In this document: piece after piece, positions 24,719 through 37,507 of the stretch
How the letters are laid out: each line of letters starts with the position of its first letter
Position numbering within the stretch: the first letter of the stretch is position 1
Assembly: GCF_907164915.1 (NCBI RefSeq)
Contig: NC_061862.1
Span: 122,353,533 to 122,417,532 of the forward strand
DNA: 64,000 bases
DNA from: Impatiens glandulifera
Taxonomy: Eukaryota > Streptophyta > Magnoliopsida > Ericales > Balsaminaceae
Reading direction: 5' to 3'
Notes under the pieces: model-generated
Told to the model about the DNA's origin: nothing
Database searches by the model: none
What the model saw: only the letters and a program-made list of their open reading frames with translations
Translations under genes and position numbers: made by a program

Positions 24719-27700
24719 AGTTAGCAATCTTGTCTTTAAATAACATAAATATATATAATACTATGTTACAAAGAACGAAATCACCATAATATAATGTTGA
24801 TTCGAGAAATGTGAATATCACATTTTCTTTAAAATAGTTTCACTGTCTTTTGTGATGAAGCTTATCGTAGATGACTGTCTCCTAAGGTACACCAAATTTA
24901 GTAGTGATTCAACACTGAAATCAATATGCAACGAACTTAACAAAGTACCTGAAACGAACTTAACAAAGTACCTAAATCGATCACCGGGTTTCAATGAAAA
25001 TACGAAAAGTCAAAACTCGAAGAACACTCGGTTGAGTGAAGAACTCGAAGAGCACTTGATTGAGTGAAAACTTAAAGACATTCAAGAAAATAAAGAAAAA
25101 ATCTTTCGAATTCTAGAGAGATAATTAATGAGTGAATAAGAGATATGAGATATATGAAGAGTTCCAATATGAATGTATATATATAACTAGAAATTAAACA
25201 ATTACAATATATTCATTTATCAATCCAATTTATAATTCATCCAATAACTATAGCTGTCATTCCTAGACTCTTGGCATTTCATCTTATCCATTAACATTCG
25301 ATCTTATCCATGACATTAAATTTCACCAAAAATTCACATTTGAATAGTATTAATTTATAAGAGAACTAATTGGGAGCAAATTTGAGAGAGGAAATTTGAA
25401 AGGGAATTACGTGGCGCAATTTAATTCGTTGAAAAATTAACAAATTTTCTCTCTCTTCTCTCTCCTCACCCTTTATCATTTTTTCAGCTAGTAATGTAGT
25501 GACACTTCATTCACTCTCCCAAATTCTCTCTCCCTACCATTCTTATATTTATTTGGATTAAATTACATTTAATTTATTTATCCAAATTCTCATTTCCATT
25601 TAATTAATGAAATTAATTTAAAATTCCAATAATCCTCCACATTAATAAAAATTAAAAAATTAACTCGGTGAAATGTTTAATAGTTAGAATCCTATATAGG
25701 ATATGTAGGTGCACCCTTTGACATTCCTTTATGAAAGTATATAACTTTACTAGCCGATTAATAAGACTCGATGTTCTTAACTATTCTTCCATTTGTGTAA
25801 ACGATTACACACTTTCACATAAAATTATCATGATATATGTCAATCTCTCATGGTTGTGTTCATTTTGGCCATGGGACACGCCCTGGTTTTGTGAGAGGGT
25901 CTAGAATTGATGAAGTGATTGTGGGAGATTCCGTTCTTTCGATTCAATAGAGACTCTTCAAAAAATTCGGAAACCCTTCTTCCGAAGAAATTGATAGGGC
26001 CCGAATCGAGCCGTGCAATTCTTTCGAAGCGACCCCACTTTTCATCTCTTCAAAATATTGATGTTCACAAAATCGATATGCTTATACTCTTCAAAATATA
26101 TATTATTTCGTTATAGGATTAATCCTCAATAATAAGCTTCCAAGTCAGTACAATTAGGTTGTCCCATTGAATCTAGTTATTGGGATCTCCAGTCTCCATA
26201 GGTTGAGTTTTTCTTCATACCAACTTATAATAGAATAATGCTTTAAAGAATTTTCAAACTAACTCTCTATTCAATAATTTGGTTAGTGGATCCACAATGT
26301 TATCCTTGATTAATATAGTCAAGTGTGATAACTCTATTAGAGAGTATAGTTTAATGACATTATGTCTAAGACATGTATGTCAAGACTTGTCATTAACTCT
26401 AAGCTTGTCTAATTTCAAATTATTATCACAATAATTAAAAATTTACTCTTAGAATATTTTCTAATAAGCATAGTCATTCTTACATACTTATCATTTAAAC
26501 ATTTAAAAAAAAATATTGTTTACTTGGCTAACTAGTAAACAAAATGTTTTTGAACTTTTACGTCTTCGTGTAAACGAATACATTTCAAAAAAAGATGATA
26601 AAAAATTTCATACCATATAAGTCATACAAAAACTTTCCAAGTCAAAATTTCTTTATTAATTTATTTCATAAAATCTATTTTGAAGATATTTGTTCTTCAG
26701 ATTTGTATTAAAATAATATTATAAAAAAATGTGTCTCTTGATTTCAAACCCTCAAAAAATCAAATTGAGCACCAACTAAGCAAATATAAACAAGACATTT
26801 TTTTGTTATATTAAGTTGTACAACTTTATCTTTTTTAGAGAACATATTTCTTTAAAATAGATTATTCTTTTATTTATCATAATATACACAATAATACTTT
26901 GTGTTATCATCAATAAAAATATTTGCCCCCACATCCGTGTTGTACTTTTTAGAACACATATATGTGAATTAATTCCAAGTTTTTTTTAACCAAGAGATTG
27001 CCATACAATTCATCTGTTATACTTATAATTAAATTAATAAGATAACTGTTATTGTGAATATTTATTTGAATAAATCATTCATATATAAATTTTATATAAG
27101 AGATCAGAAAGTTTATTCATATATAAATCATTCTTCACATATTCTCTATATAATAATCTCTATATAAGAAACTACAATGTCGAATCAATTAAAATATTCA
27201 TTTCAACATATTATTTCTATAAAAGAAAAAAAAAATTTCATCAAATAAATGTTCATCATCATGTCACATAATTCTTACAAAAAAAATCATAATGTTTCAA
27301 GCATTTTTGGCCGAAGCCGTTTGAACATTTATTTTTGGTTGCACGTTTGTATCCAATGATGTCTGACACATATGCCACATCGTTTCTCAATTCAATTAAG
27401 ATTTTTTCTTGTAAGACCAAATCAAACAAAGTCTTATTATTGAGACCTAGAACCAAGTAGGCCATCTCTATTAATACCGCATAATTATGTGTCTTCTTTT
27501 TGGCTTTTCAAATCCAAGCTATACAACTCTTTAACTTCTTGGTCTCCAACTTTACCACTATTATGACCTTATATTTCCTTTAATTATAAGAATTTTTTTT
27601 TGACTCAACTCTGTGAATAAATAAATATATACATTTAAAAATAATATCTTAATACCATAATAAAAATGTAGTATATAAAACAATGTATAAATAAATAGAT

Positions 27701-27965
27701 CATCTCTCCTTAGTTAATAATCACCGTACCAAATTCTTATTAATTATCGACACTTAATTAATATAAGAATGTATATATATTATAATTAATTAGTTTAAAC
27801 CAAAACCATATATGTTTAAACTATAATTAATTTTAATTTCTATTAATAAATATAACCATTGAAAATTAAAAACTAACCTTTTAGTTACCTTTTCATTTAT
27901 TATTAATAATATTTTTAGTAACCAACAAAATTTTAATTAAAAAGAAAATAAATTATTGTTTTTTA

Positions 27966-28109
27966 ATTTATTTTCAAAATAACGTTTGTATAATGAATAT
28001 ATATATATATATATATATATATTTTAGAAAATTTATATATCAACATATATTAGCTTATAAAATTAAGTTTTTGATAACACAAGAAAATATTAATAATTAA
28101 TAATTAATA

Positions 28110-28140
<31 letters not shown>
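27966..28140. repeat. TA microsatellites inside the decayed LTR element
   Basis: Alternating TA at about 27,998-28,022 and 28,115-28,140, with three direct TTAATAA repeats at about 28,090-28,114. Confidence 0.85.
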
Positions 28141-28339
28141 CGTCTATAATAAAGATTTATCTTTTATCTTTATTAGTCGAATCTTCTCATTTTTAAGGTG
28201 ATTAATTTCAACATGATCTCTTTTGCAACATAGCAATTCGTATTTTTAAAACATCAAAGCAAAGATTTTCGACGACAAAAATTACTAAATAACTTAGCAA
28301 ACGGAAACTGTTTTAAGATTGTTAGTAATCTTGTCTTAA

Positions 28340-28341
<2 letters not shown>

Positions 28342-28398
<57 letters not shown>
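28342..28398. repeat. (TA)n microsatellite, about 57 bp
   Basis: Uninterrupted TA. A minus-strand frame across it encodes alternating Tyr-Ile and is an artefact. Confidence 0.95.
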
Positions 28399-28401
<3 letters not shown>

Positions 28402-28978
28402 GATGCTATAAAGAAATTAATTAAATACAATGTTATAAAAAACAAATTCACCAAAATACAATGTTGATTGAAGACATGTGTTTAACACATTTTTCTTAAA
28501 ACAATTTCATCGTCTCCCATTGTACTAGAGTTTATCGTAGATGACTGTCTCATAGGGTACAACGAATCTAGTAGTGATTCAACACTAGAATAATTATGCA
28601 ACCAACTTAATAAAATACCTAAATCGATCATCGGGTTTCAATGGAAAAACGACGAGTCAAAACTTGAAGAACACTCGGTTGAGTGAAGAACTCGAAGAAT
28701 TTCAACATGAGGGGATGTATATATCTGAAATTAAACCATTATAATAAATTCATTTATCAACTCAATAATTGTCATTCCTAGACTTTTGACATTTTTAGAC
28801 TCTTGTCATTTGACCTTATCCATTGATATTCGATCTTATCCATTGACCTTAAATTTCATTAAAAATTAATAGAATTATGTATGAATTTATATTATTTAGA
28901 TTAAATTATATTTAATTTATTTATTCAAATTCCCATTTTCATTTAATTAATAGAATTATTTCAAAATTTCAAAATTTT

Positions 28979-30887
28979 CTATTTTTGTTTGGGGCAGCCC
29001 AAAACATAGGGCCACCATACTGTATATAGCTTTTTTTTTTTTTTTTTTTTTTTTTAATTACCTATTTTCCACTTAATTAAAATGCAAAGAAATCTTTTAT
29101 GTATTATAAATAGAAGTCTTGCCATTAAAACAAAAACAAAGTACACATTCATTTGAACCTTTGAGTTTTACAAACTGAGTTATAATATCACCCAAGAGCT
29201 TTAGCCAATATGTTTATGTTGTATTCTTCTTACTGGAAAAGAAGCAATAACCTTGGAAAGTGGATGTAAGACTTTTGTCCAACCACTATAAAAAGTGTAT
29301 CCGTTAAACAATAAAACTTATCATTGGTATCAACAATAAAATTAACCACAAGAGTTAATTTTATCTCAAACAAAACATACTTACAATTACTTTACTTGGG
29401 TATATCAAAAGTCACATGGATTATTGTAATATATATTTATTAATCATTATATTATATGTATTTAATCATGTATCTCCATATACTCATTAAGAAAAACAGT
29501 CAAAGCCATTTCCGGCTAAAACATATATTCTATATATCTTTTATTTATTTCTTCGTCTAATTACTTTCTACATTGTTCATTCAAGTGCAAAACAATTCAA
29601 CAAGAAGTTTCAAATTCACAACTCCTCGGACAAGCCAACATTTCAAATTTCGTAATTCCTTACTTTGAATTCGATCTTGGCATCAGACATTATCTTAATT
29701 AAAAAATAAGTTAATAATTTCTATAATTGTTCCCTGTACCTCAACCTCTAATGAGGCTACCTAAGTTCTCCGGCTTTCGAAATCAAGGCAACGTAATTAT
29801 TTTAATAAAACTTATAAGCAAAATCTCCCAATGTGTATAGTGCTTGAAATCTTTGTCACCTCAATCTTTGGAGGTAGCTAAGTTAGGTCATTTTACAATA
29901 AATTAATGTAATGATCTCAATAACATGTGTAATGTGTGGGTTGACTTCATTTGGTGTTTTATTGATACTGGTTGCTTTTACCGATCATTTCCTATGCAAA
30001 CATAATTTACCGTAACAACTCTGCATATTTTGAATGGCGCACATTTATCTCATTCCATCTTCCAACATAGAACTTATGATTGATGGTTAATCCTGCTTTC
30101 TTTAAAGTGGAAAAATATTATGCAAGTCATTCTCATTCTCTTCAATATCATATTGATTTTGTCTACTTCATTTAAGTTTATAAGAAATTGAACTATCACG
30201 CCCCAAATCCAGTAATTTAAAAGGGCGTGTGAAGTCCCCACATGTTAATTTTTAAAACCAAATATAAATCCATAACATGCAATGTTCTATTTATATAATT
30301 CAAAATTAAAAAATTATTTACATCATTATAGTCGGTAGTCGTTCAGTTCAAAAACTAATATAACAAATCTATTATGTTGAGAAAACGAATATAAATCTGA
30401 GACTAATAAAAATAAAAAATCGGTTTTTGGGGTATGAGACTAATAAACCGAATTTGAATTTCATTTTCGGTTTTCGAATCGAATTTTAAATCATTTTGGC
30501 TTTTGGTTTAATTTTCGAGTTGGATTTCAACAAGAAAATCAAACCGAAAATCGAATTTAGTTTTTATTATTTATTTCAATTATATATTTTATTAGATACA
30601 ATTAAATAATTATATATTTTATTATATATTAGATTAGGTAAGTCGTTAGTCCTTTTAAATTTATAAGACTGTAATCCCTAAAATTTGTTGATAGTGAAAG
30701 TAAAAAAAAGTGCAAGTGCAATTATTGTAATAAAGAGTACAATTCTGTAGACGTGTTCAATATTTTGTCTGAACTGAATATTCAAAAAAATTCAAATTCA
30801 CCTAATTCGAATAAACTGAATTTGAATTCAATATTTGGTTTGGTTTTCGAATTTGTTTTAAAAAATTTATAATTCGAAGAACTAGAT
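28979..30887. other. Gene-free DNA with poly-T tract and weak LTR-end signal
   Basis: A 26-bp T run lies at about 29,031-29,056. At 29,080-29,330 a leader-like segment (TATAAATAG, later AATAAAACTTATCATTGGTATCA) could be the 3' end of a plus-strand LTR followed by a partial initiator-Met primer site, but no partner LTR was found. 30,415-30,560 and 30,780-30,880 share diverged GGTTTTCGAATTT blocks. No gene. Confidence 0.4.
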
Positions 30888-30892
30888 TGAAG

Positions 30893-31403
30893 TGTTTGAA
30901 TTATCTTAATTAGATCCTAATTTAATGTGTGAGAAATTAAAATTTGAATGGCGGAAGCGTACCTTAATTTGATCAATCATGAATCTTCTATTAGACTTTG
31001 CATGGATGGAATCATTCTTTAAAGACTTTGCATGGATGAAATCATTTTTTAATCTTCTCTTTCCTTAGACTTTATTTATGTGGAATGATTCTTCCATTTG
31101 ATGAGTACGTCAATAGGTTTTCTCTCTCTGTTGATGGAGACACAAAGAAGAATTGGCCGTACTTCAAATGAGGACCATTACCGTTACATATAACTAACAT
31201 TAAGTTAGTTATTATAGTTATGTTATTTCTAATTCAGCCCTTTCATAAAATTAGAAATGCCACTTAGGTATCCTCACTTTATATTCATGAAAAATACACC
31301 CATAAACCATAAACTTAATCACATTAGATTACATTATTTTGGCTTATATTAAATATGACATTTGCACAATTATTTATTATACTAGTGACCCTAAAAATTC
31401 CAA
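30893..31403 (-). repeat. 3' LTR of the minus-strand element
   Basis: Direct repeat of the right LTR over blocks such as GGCGGAAGCGTACCTTAATT, GACACAAAGAAGAATTGGCC and ACTAGTGACCCTAAAAATTC. It carries an extra internal duplication (GACTTTGCATGGATGRAATC, twice) absent from the other copy. Confidence 0.85.
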
Positions 31404-32305
31404 CAATCTCCCACTGGGTCACGTATGTACAAAAAATAAATGTATCAACCATAATGCGCCTGAAGTTTTATGTCATCTCAATCATATGTTGTATAAACAA
31501 TTTTATCAATTAATTATATCAATATAGGACCAAAGAGCTCGTCGTTATATTTAAGCACAACTAGACCAACAATGAATACATTAATCAATACAATTAATTG
31601 ACAAATCATATCATGAATGTGAGGAATGAAAATCCCATGCAAGGTGATCTTTTCATGTCAATTTTCAACTGGTCCTACTTAACTTTAGTGAGATTATACT
31701 TTAAACATAATTATACAAAGTGTAATGAACTGAATAATACTTAATTTCTGATCAGAATAAAAATCTCATAAATATCTATAAAATAACTAAACTGAAAGAC
31801 AACCAAACTATAAACTCCTACTGAAGTTAGAGATTATCGATCTCTACAACACTCATACGAGCAATATTCTTATGAAAAACACTGGACGATAAACCCATTA
31901 TCAAGAGGTTCATAACCATAGAGTTTATACATAAATATTTTATAGAAATTTATCCACTTTATATCATTTCTTTCATAACAATAAACTTGATATCAATATC
32001 ACTTAATTTGATGCCTAGTAACATGTCATAAATTCCGCTGCAATAGTGGATGACGTCATAAGTATTTGTTTGACACTTCTTAGAAAACGACAAAACCAGC
32101 TAGCAAAAAATATAACCTGAATTGGATTTCATACTGTTTTGGCATCCCGTACGATTGAAGTCAAGATAACTCAATAATCTCAAGACTTTCCGACTTTCTA
32201 TATGTGAGCATTTAATTCTTAGTTGTTTTTTAATATCTGGTAAGTATTGACTACTTAATGTCAAGCAAAATTTGTGACAAACAAAATGTCACCCATATAT
32301 AAAAC
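31404..32305. other. Interior of the minus-strand element, part 1
   Basis: Starts with the polypurine tract (reverse complement of ATCTCCCAC). No coding frame is recognised. Words such as TCTCAAGACTTTCCGACTTTC suggest old pol sequence in reverse, but no domain could be read. Confidence 0.4.
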
Positions 32306-33016
32306 CAAGGATGCAAAAAACGGGATTAATCCGCAATTAATCGAAAATCGGAAAAAAACGTTTCGTTTTTTCTAAAAATCGGTCAATGGTCTGGTCAACG
32401 GTCAACCCGATTAAATTGGGTTTGACCCGATAGTTTAAGGGCTTATTTCAAAATAATCCCTTACTTGAATGGCTTATTTAAAAATCATTAATCTCTTGAA
32501 AACCCACTCTTTTGGTTACTCTACCATTTCACCGCAGCGTCTGCGACTCGCCGACTGAAAGGAATCCACTAACCGTCACCTTCATTCTCTCGGCTCAGCC
32601 ATTTCTCCGCCTCACCGCCACCATCTTATCCGGCTGATCTAATCGGACAGATTCATCTCCGCCGCATCAATTTCCACTTGCAACCGAGATCAATCGCAGG
32701 TGAGGGATCTGCTTCAAAGGCATCAACTGGTAAACCTGAATACTGGGTTCTGCTTCAAAGGCATCAACTGGCAACCAAGATCAATCGCAGGTGAGTTTTG
32801 TTTTCCGAGGGAGTCGAGCAGATTTAGATAATGGGTTACCTGAATATGGGTGTGTTTTTATGAATGAAATTTACTAATTTAGCATTATTCTTAAAAAATA
32901 ATGAGTTTAGGCTAAAAATGATTAATTCGATTAATTTCGATTAATCCCGATTAACCCAATTAATCATTAATCCGCGTGTGTCGATTAATGTCCGATTACC
33001 GATTACTGCAACCTTG
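32306..33016. mobile_element. hAT-like non-autonomous element with a captured leader
   Basis: Terminal inverted repeats: CAAGGATGCAAAAAACGG on the left and the complement of CCGATTACTGCAACCTTG on the right. They match at about 14 of 18 positions. Flanks TATAAAAC and TATAAACT form an imperfect 8-bp duplication, the hAT size. Sub-terminal ATTAATC/GATTAAT words repeat in both orientations. The centre (32,515-32,810) is much less AT-rich than its surroundings and looks like a gene leader: CTCGGCTCAGCCATTTCTCC, then AATCGCAG followed by GTGAG, a plausible splice donor. A 24-bp segment (TCTGCTTCAAAGGCATCAAC...) and the donor region each occur twice. No transposase seen. It is nested in the minus-strand LTR element. 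Confidence 0.6.
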
Positions 33017-34387
33017 TATAAACTATACATAGACGTTTACTCCCACTGAACTTGTGATACACAAATAATCAATTAAATTCACCTCAAAACCAAAAGAGAG
33101 AATTGTTATTTTGTAAAATTTATGGTATCACTAACGAGATGCTTTTTAAGTCTATAGATGCAATTCTTTAATTTGCAAACCATATAATTTGGTCTCTCGA
33201 CACAAAGTTTTCTCATTGCACCAAATTGTTTTTCAATGTCTCTATTAAAAAACCCCTTAACATCTATTATGGTGAAGCTCTATATCAAAATATGCAACGA
33301 GTACCATAAATTGTCCTTAAAGAGTAATTCAATTAAATTGGATTGTCATAAAGACACTTGATTTTGAGGTTGTTGAGTTTGTACTTAATGAATTTGATCA
33401 ATATTGTCTTGTTACTCTTGATTTTTTAACATTATCATAATATCAATAAAATCCTTATCAATGTCAAAAACACTTGAGATATAAACCAAATATTCCACAA
33501 CAAGAATTATTGATCTAAATCATTTTTAAAGACAAAATCATTTCTCCCTCAAACTCAATATCCTCAAAAACAATATTGCAGTCTCGTTTGAAAAAAAACT
33601 ATCTTTAATTTGACATAATAAAAATTATAGCCCTTAATCACTTAGAATATTCAATAAAATAGTTGCTCACATTTATTATAAACTTAAGTAACAACTAAAT
33701 TTAAATAATGATTTATCCCATCTCAAAATACTTAATGCAACATTAATATTAAGTCTTTGAACAGTAATATTAATTGCTAATAGTATTTTGGTGTGATGAT
33801 CAAATATTAATAATAAGACATGTCAAATAATCAATTTATCTTTAGATGAATTAATTATTCACATAAATAAGACTTTATAATTATTACATATTTATCGTCA
33901 CAAGTATTAATGCAATTCTGTCAATTAATTATCAACCTTTGGGCCAAATAATATAATCACATGAATTACACAATACTACCATTCAAAATTATCTTGAATT
34001 AATTTTAACAAACATTGTCACTTTGGTGATTATTTGTATCAATCAATACAATCCAAATAATGAACAATAATATCATTATTTTAAATTTAAATATCATATT
34101 ATATTATTGTATATAACCCAAATCAATAATATATAATTTTCCAAGAAATATGTAATTTATTTTATTATAAAAAATAAAATTATACCTTAAGTCAAATCAT
34201 ACTTCTTGAATTTGAAATTTGTAATGTGTCATATTAATTAAATTAAATAATAAACCATCAAGATTTATTTGACCAAATTTCAAATATTCTTATTACCGAA
34301 ATCAAATTATTCATTAATTTATTAATAATCATGAATCTTAATCTTTTAATCAACAATAAAATTATTTCTTAATTCTCTCTTTAAATT

Positions 34388-34421
<34 letters not shown>

Positions 34422-35553
34422 ATTATATCAATTCTTTAACAACAAATATCCCCAACTTTATGATATTTAATTGTCGACCTTCAAATAAAACCAATATCCT
34501 CAACTTTATGATATTTAATTGTCGACCTTCAAATAAAACCAATTATGAATATTTAATTGTCAACCTTCAAATAAAATAAAGAATTCCTCTTTTAACACAG
34601 AAAAATCTAAATATCTTTAATCTAGTAATTAAAAAGATATAATCTAAATATATTATTTAATTGTTTCCAGTTCTTCCTAAGGAGAGAATCTAAATATTGA
34701 AGATATTAGGAACTTTAACATTTAACAGAGAATCTAAATATCCATATAAATCTATGAAACATTATTAAATAATTATTTAACCGTTCCTCTTTAACTCTTT
34801 AACTCTTTAACTCTTTAACTCTTTAACTCTTTAACTCTTTAACTCTTTAACGACTCTTTAACTCTTTAACGAGATATTCATACGAGATATTCATAAATAT
34901 TGGAAGAATTTAAATATTCATAAATCTAGAAACTTAACTGACAGAATTCGAGAGAATTTAAATATCTAATAAATCTTTATATTAAGTACTCAATTATTCC
35001 ATATTATCAAAAATTAATATATATCTATATATTCCGAAATCATGAAAAATAATTCAAATATTCATTTTAGGGATCTTATCTTAATGATGGTAGAAAATTC
35101 AAATATCCCTTAATCTATCGTAAATAAAATTTAGTTTTAATTAATATATGAATCTTGAAAGATAAATATATATATATCTTTCCGATTAATTTTTTTTAAT
35201 CTATAATATATATATTCTTCACAAATTGATTTTTGATTGACAAAATCAATATATATTCCTAATAATATTATGGTTTGAAATTATCAAAACCAATATATAT
35301 AATCTGAAAACATCATTTGAAAAATTCTAAATATCCCTAAATCTAGGGATCTTATGAGATAATTCAAATATCTGTTCGCATCAATCTTCAATCTTCATGA
35401 TAACATTTAATAATATTATCATAATCAATATATATTCATAATAATATTGTTATGATTTGAAATTGTCAATATATATTATTTGAAATTATCATAAATCCAT
35501 AATATATCTTATGCCGAATGATATATATATTCTCACAATAATAAATTAGGACG
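33017..35553. other. Interior of the minus-strand element, part 2
   Basis: AT-rich, with no gene. Contains a 48-bp repeat in about three copies at 34,452-34,585 (TTTATGATATTTAATTGTCG), an octamer array and TA runs at 34,390-34,425. Confidence 0.5.
34787..34870. repeat. (CTCTTTAA)n octamer array, about ten units
   Basis: Consecutive CTCTTTAA units with one CGA interruption near the right end. It lies inside the minus-strand LTR element. Confidence 0.95.
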
Positions 35554-35605
35554 GCTCTGATACCAATTGTTAGAATTATCTTAATTAGATCGCTCTGATA
35601 CCAAT
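35554..35605 (-). other. Duplicated primer-binding site and LTR edge
   Basis: GCTCTGATACCA (reverse complement of the initiator-Met primer site) occurs at 35554-35565 and again at 35592-35603, each followed by TNTTAGAATTATCTTAATTAG. The period is 38 bp. The left LTR lacks this duplication, so it arose at the 5' LTR/PBS junction only. Confidence 0.85.
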
Positions 35606-36063
35606 TATTAGAATTATCTTAATTAGATCATAATTTAATGTGTGAGAAATTAAAATCTAAATGGCGGAAGCGTACCTTAATTTGATGAATCATGAATCTT
35701 CTATTAAACTTTGCATAGATGAAATCATTCTTTAATCTTCTCTTTCCTTAGACTTTATTTATGTGAAACGGTTCTTCTGTCAATAGGTTTTCTCTCTATG
35801 TTGATGGAGACACAAAGAAGAATTGGCCGTACTTCAAATGGGACCATTTCCGTTACATATAACTCACATTAAGTTAGTTATTATAGTTAGGTTATTTCTA
35901 ATTCAGCCCCTTCATAAAATTAGAAATGCCACTTAGGTATCCTCACTTTATATACACCCATAAGCCATAAACTTAATCACATTAGATCACATTATTTTGG
36001 CTTATATTAAATATGACATTTGCATAATTATTTATTATACTAGTGACCCTAAAAATTCCAACA
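35606..36063 (-). repeat. 5' LTR of the minus-strand element
   Basis: Matches the LTR at 30893-31403 in direct orientation. Followed at 36064 by the TGAAG target copy. Confidence 0.85.
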
Positions 36064-36299
36064 TGAAGAACTTAAATAATCCGAAACCGAACCGATAAAC
36101 ACCCATAGATCTAGTATGTCAAAAGAAAAAATTGATTTTTAAAATATCGACAACAACCATAACAGTCTCCATCTTTTCCAAAATTTCTAATTGGCTTACT
36201 CAACAAACAAGACCAATTAAGTTCGAGCAATGCTCAAACTTAACAACGGGGAACACCTTTATCATCATATCAACATGATTATCAATACTATTTTTCTCA

Positions 36300-37490
36300 C
36301 ATCAATATCACTACAAGAAATAACATAACATACACAATGATATCGTACATTAATGTGATTAGTTCTTTCATGAAACATCTGATTTTTAGTCATAAAATAG
36401 CTCTTTGACTATCATAAAAGACTGTCATCATCTATAAATTCTTTTTGAGTTCTCCGAAAAGGTTTTTCAGCCAAATAACTTCTTTACAAACTTCTGTAAT
36501 GGCCATGTAGTCTAGTGATCTTTCAAATAATATACATAGTCTTATTGTCCTAAGACTGTAAATCTCTCAGGTTAATGCATATAAATGTCCTAATCTATAT
36601 CCCCGTGTAGAAATACGGTCTTCACATCTAACGACTCAAGCTCCAAATTATGCATTGCCACATACCAAGTAATGCTCGAATTGAAATATGCTTCACAACA
36701 GGAGAAAGCATGTTAGTAAAATTAATACTTGGAATTTGACTCCAACCTTTTGGAACTAGTCTCGCTTTAAACCTTGTATCTTCAATTCTAGGTGTACCTT
36801 ATTTTCTTTTATACATCCACTTACAACGAATAACCTTCTTTCTTACAAGTAATTTTACGAGATTCCACGTACTATTCTTATTAAGAGATTCAATCTCTTC
36901 TTATATTATAATCATCCACTTGTTAGAGTCATCACAAGTGACTGCATCAGAATATAATGAAGGTTCTTCATAAGATTTAATATCTTCTACAACACTCAAT
37001 GCATGTATAACCAAATTGCTTCATTGAGTTTTTGAGGAGGTTTAATATCATGTTTAAGCCTACTAGTAAAAATATAATATTGTGGTGGTGCTGGCGATGG
37101 AGAAGTATTAAATAACTCTAGTATAGTTGACGGTAGTGCTATAGATTCAAATAATGATATACTCTCAAACTGCACATGTGTGCTAGATTTGTTGAATCTT
37201 AATATGAGATGTGCTAGATTTTTGCTGAACTTTATCACCAGAAGTGCTAAATATTTGTTGAATTTTGTTACAAAAAGATATCAAACATGTAGAATTTAAT
37301 ATAGGTGTTTCATTGAAAGTAATATCTCGACTAATTATTATCTTTCTAGTTTCTATTCACCATAACTTGTACTCCTTTACACCTGATTTATAACCGATAA
37401 AAATACATTTCATAGATCAACTCCAATTTTCCTTGATCAACATTAACATACACATAACAATTAAAATTCTCAAGTTAGAATAATTAGAGA
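36300..37490 (-). pseudogene. Copia pol fragment, internally deleted
   Basis: On the minus strand from right to left one can read several pol pieces. First is the end of the integrase region (SMKCIFIGYKSGVKEYKLW, about 37,360-37,420). A spacer follows (HDIKPPQKL, about 37,010-37,050). Next is the start of RT (WNLVKLLVRKKVIRCKWMY near 36,790-36,870, then RFKARLVPKGWSQ, LDVKTVFLHGDI near 36,600). Then, after a deletion of most of RT, comes RNase H (DYMAITEVCKEVIWLKNL, about 36,440-36,510; VFYDSQRAI). Several stops and shifts are present. It belongs to a different Copia lineage from the plus-strand element that follows, and its 3' LTR was not recognised. Confidence 0.8.
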
Positions 37491-37507
37491 AAATACCATA
37501 CCAACGC

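Larger units (their letters stand above)
24719..28978 (-). mobile_element. Decayed minus-strand LTR element (two related LTRs)
   Basis: The segments 24,719-25,631 and 28,318-28,978 are diverged copies of one sequence in direct orientation. Shared blocks in order are TTAGYAATCTTGTCTT, TTATCGTAGATGACTGTCTC, ATCGATCAYCGGGTTTCAAT, GAACACTCGGTTGAGTGAAG and an A/T-rich end with ATTTAATTTATTTATYCAAATTC. The first is followed by AATCCTCCAC, the reverse complement of a polypurine tract (GTGGAGGATT), which places the 3' LTR on the left and the element on the minus strand. The interior (25,632-28,317) is AT-rich with no recognisable gag or pol. The right LTR contains a long TA insertion. Target duplication not identified. 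Confidence 0.6.
30893..36063 (-). mobile_element. Structurally complete minus-strand LTR element (non-autonomous)
   Basis: The element is bounded by TGAAG at 30888-30892 and 36064-36068, an exact 5-bp target duplication. LTRs lie at 30893-31403 and about 35606-36063. In element orientation they begin TGTTGGAATTTTTAGG and end AATTCTAACA (or the mutated form). The 3' LTR is preceded by a polypurine tract (GTGGGAGAT, read minus at 31,404-31,412). The 5' LTR is followed by an initiator-Met primer site (TGGTATCAGAGC, minus strand). The roughly 4.2-kb interior has no recognisable gag or pol frame, only AT-rich DNA, minisatellites and a nested hAT-like element. The two LTRs have diverged by indels and substitutions, so it is not young. 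It would have depended on another element's proteins (inference). Confidence 0.88.

Noticed and set aside
24852..25067. 71-codon frame starting MMKLIVDDCLLRYTKF
   Set aside because: It falls in the repeated LTR copy shared with 28.5 kb, where the frame is not kept.
28254..28454. Minus-strand frame with a run of Tyr-Ile
   Set aside because: Translation of the TA microsatellite.
34452..34870. Centromeric satellite
   Set aside because: The repeats are few and short and lie within one LTR element.
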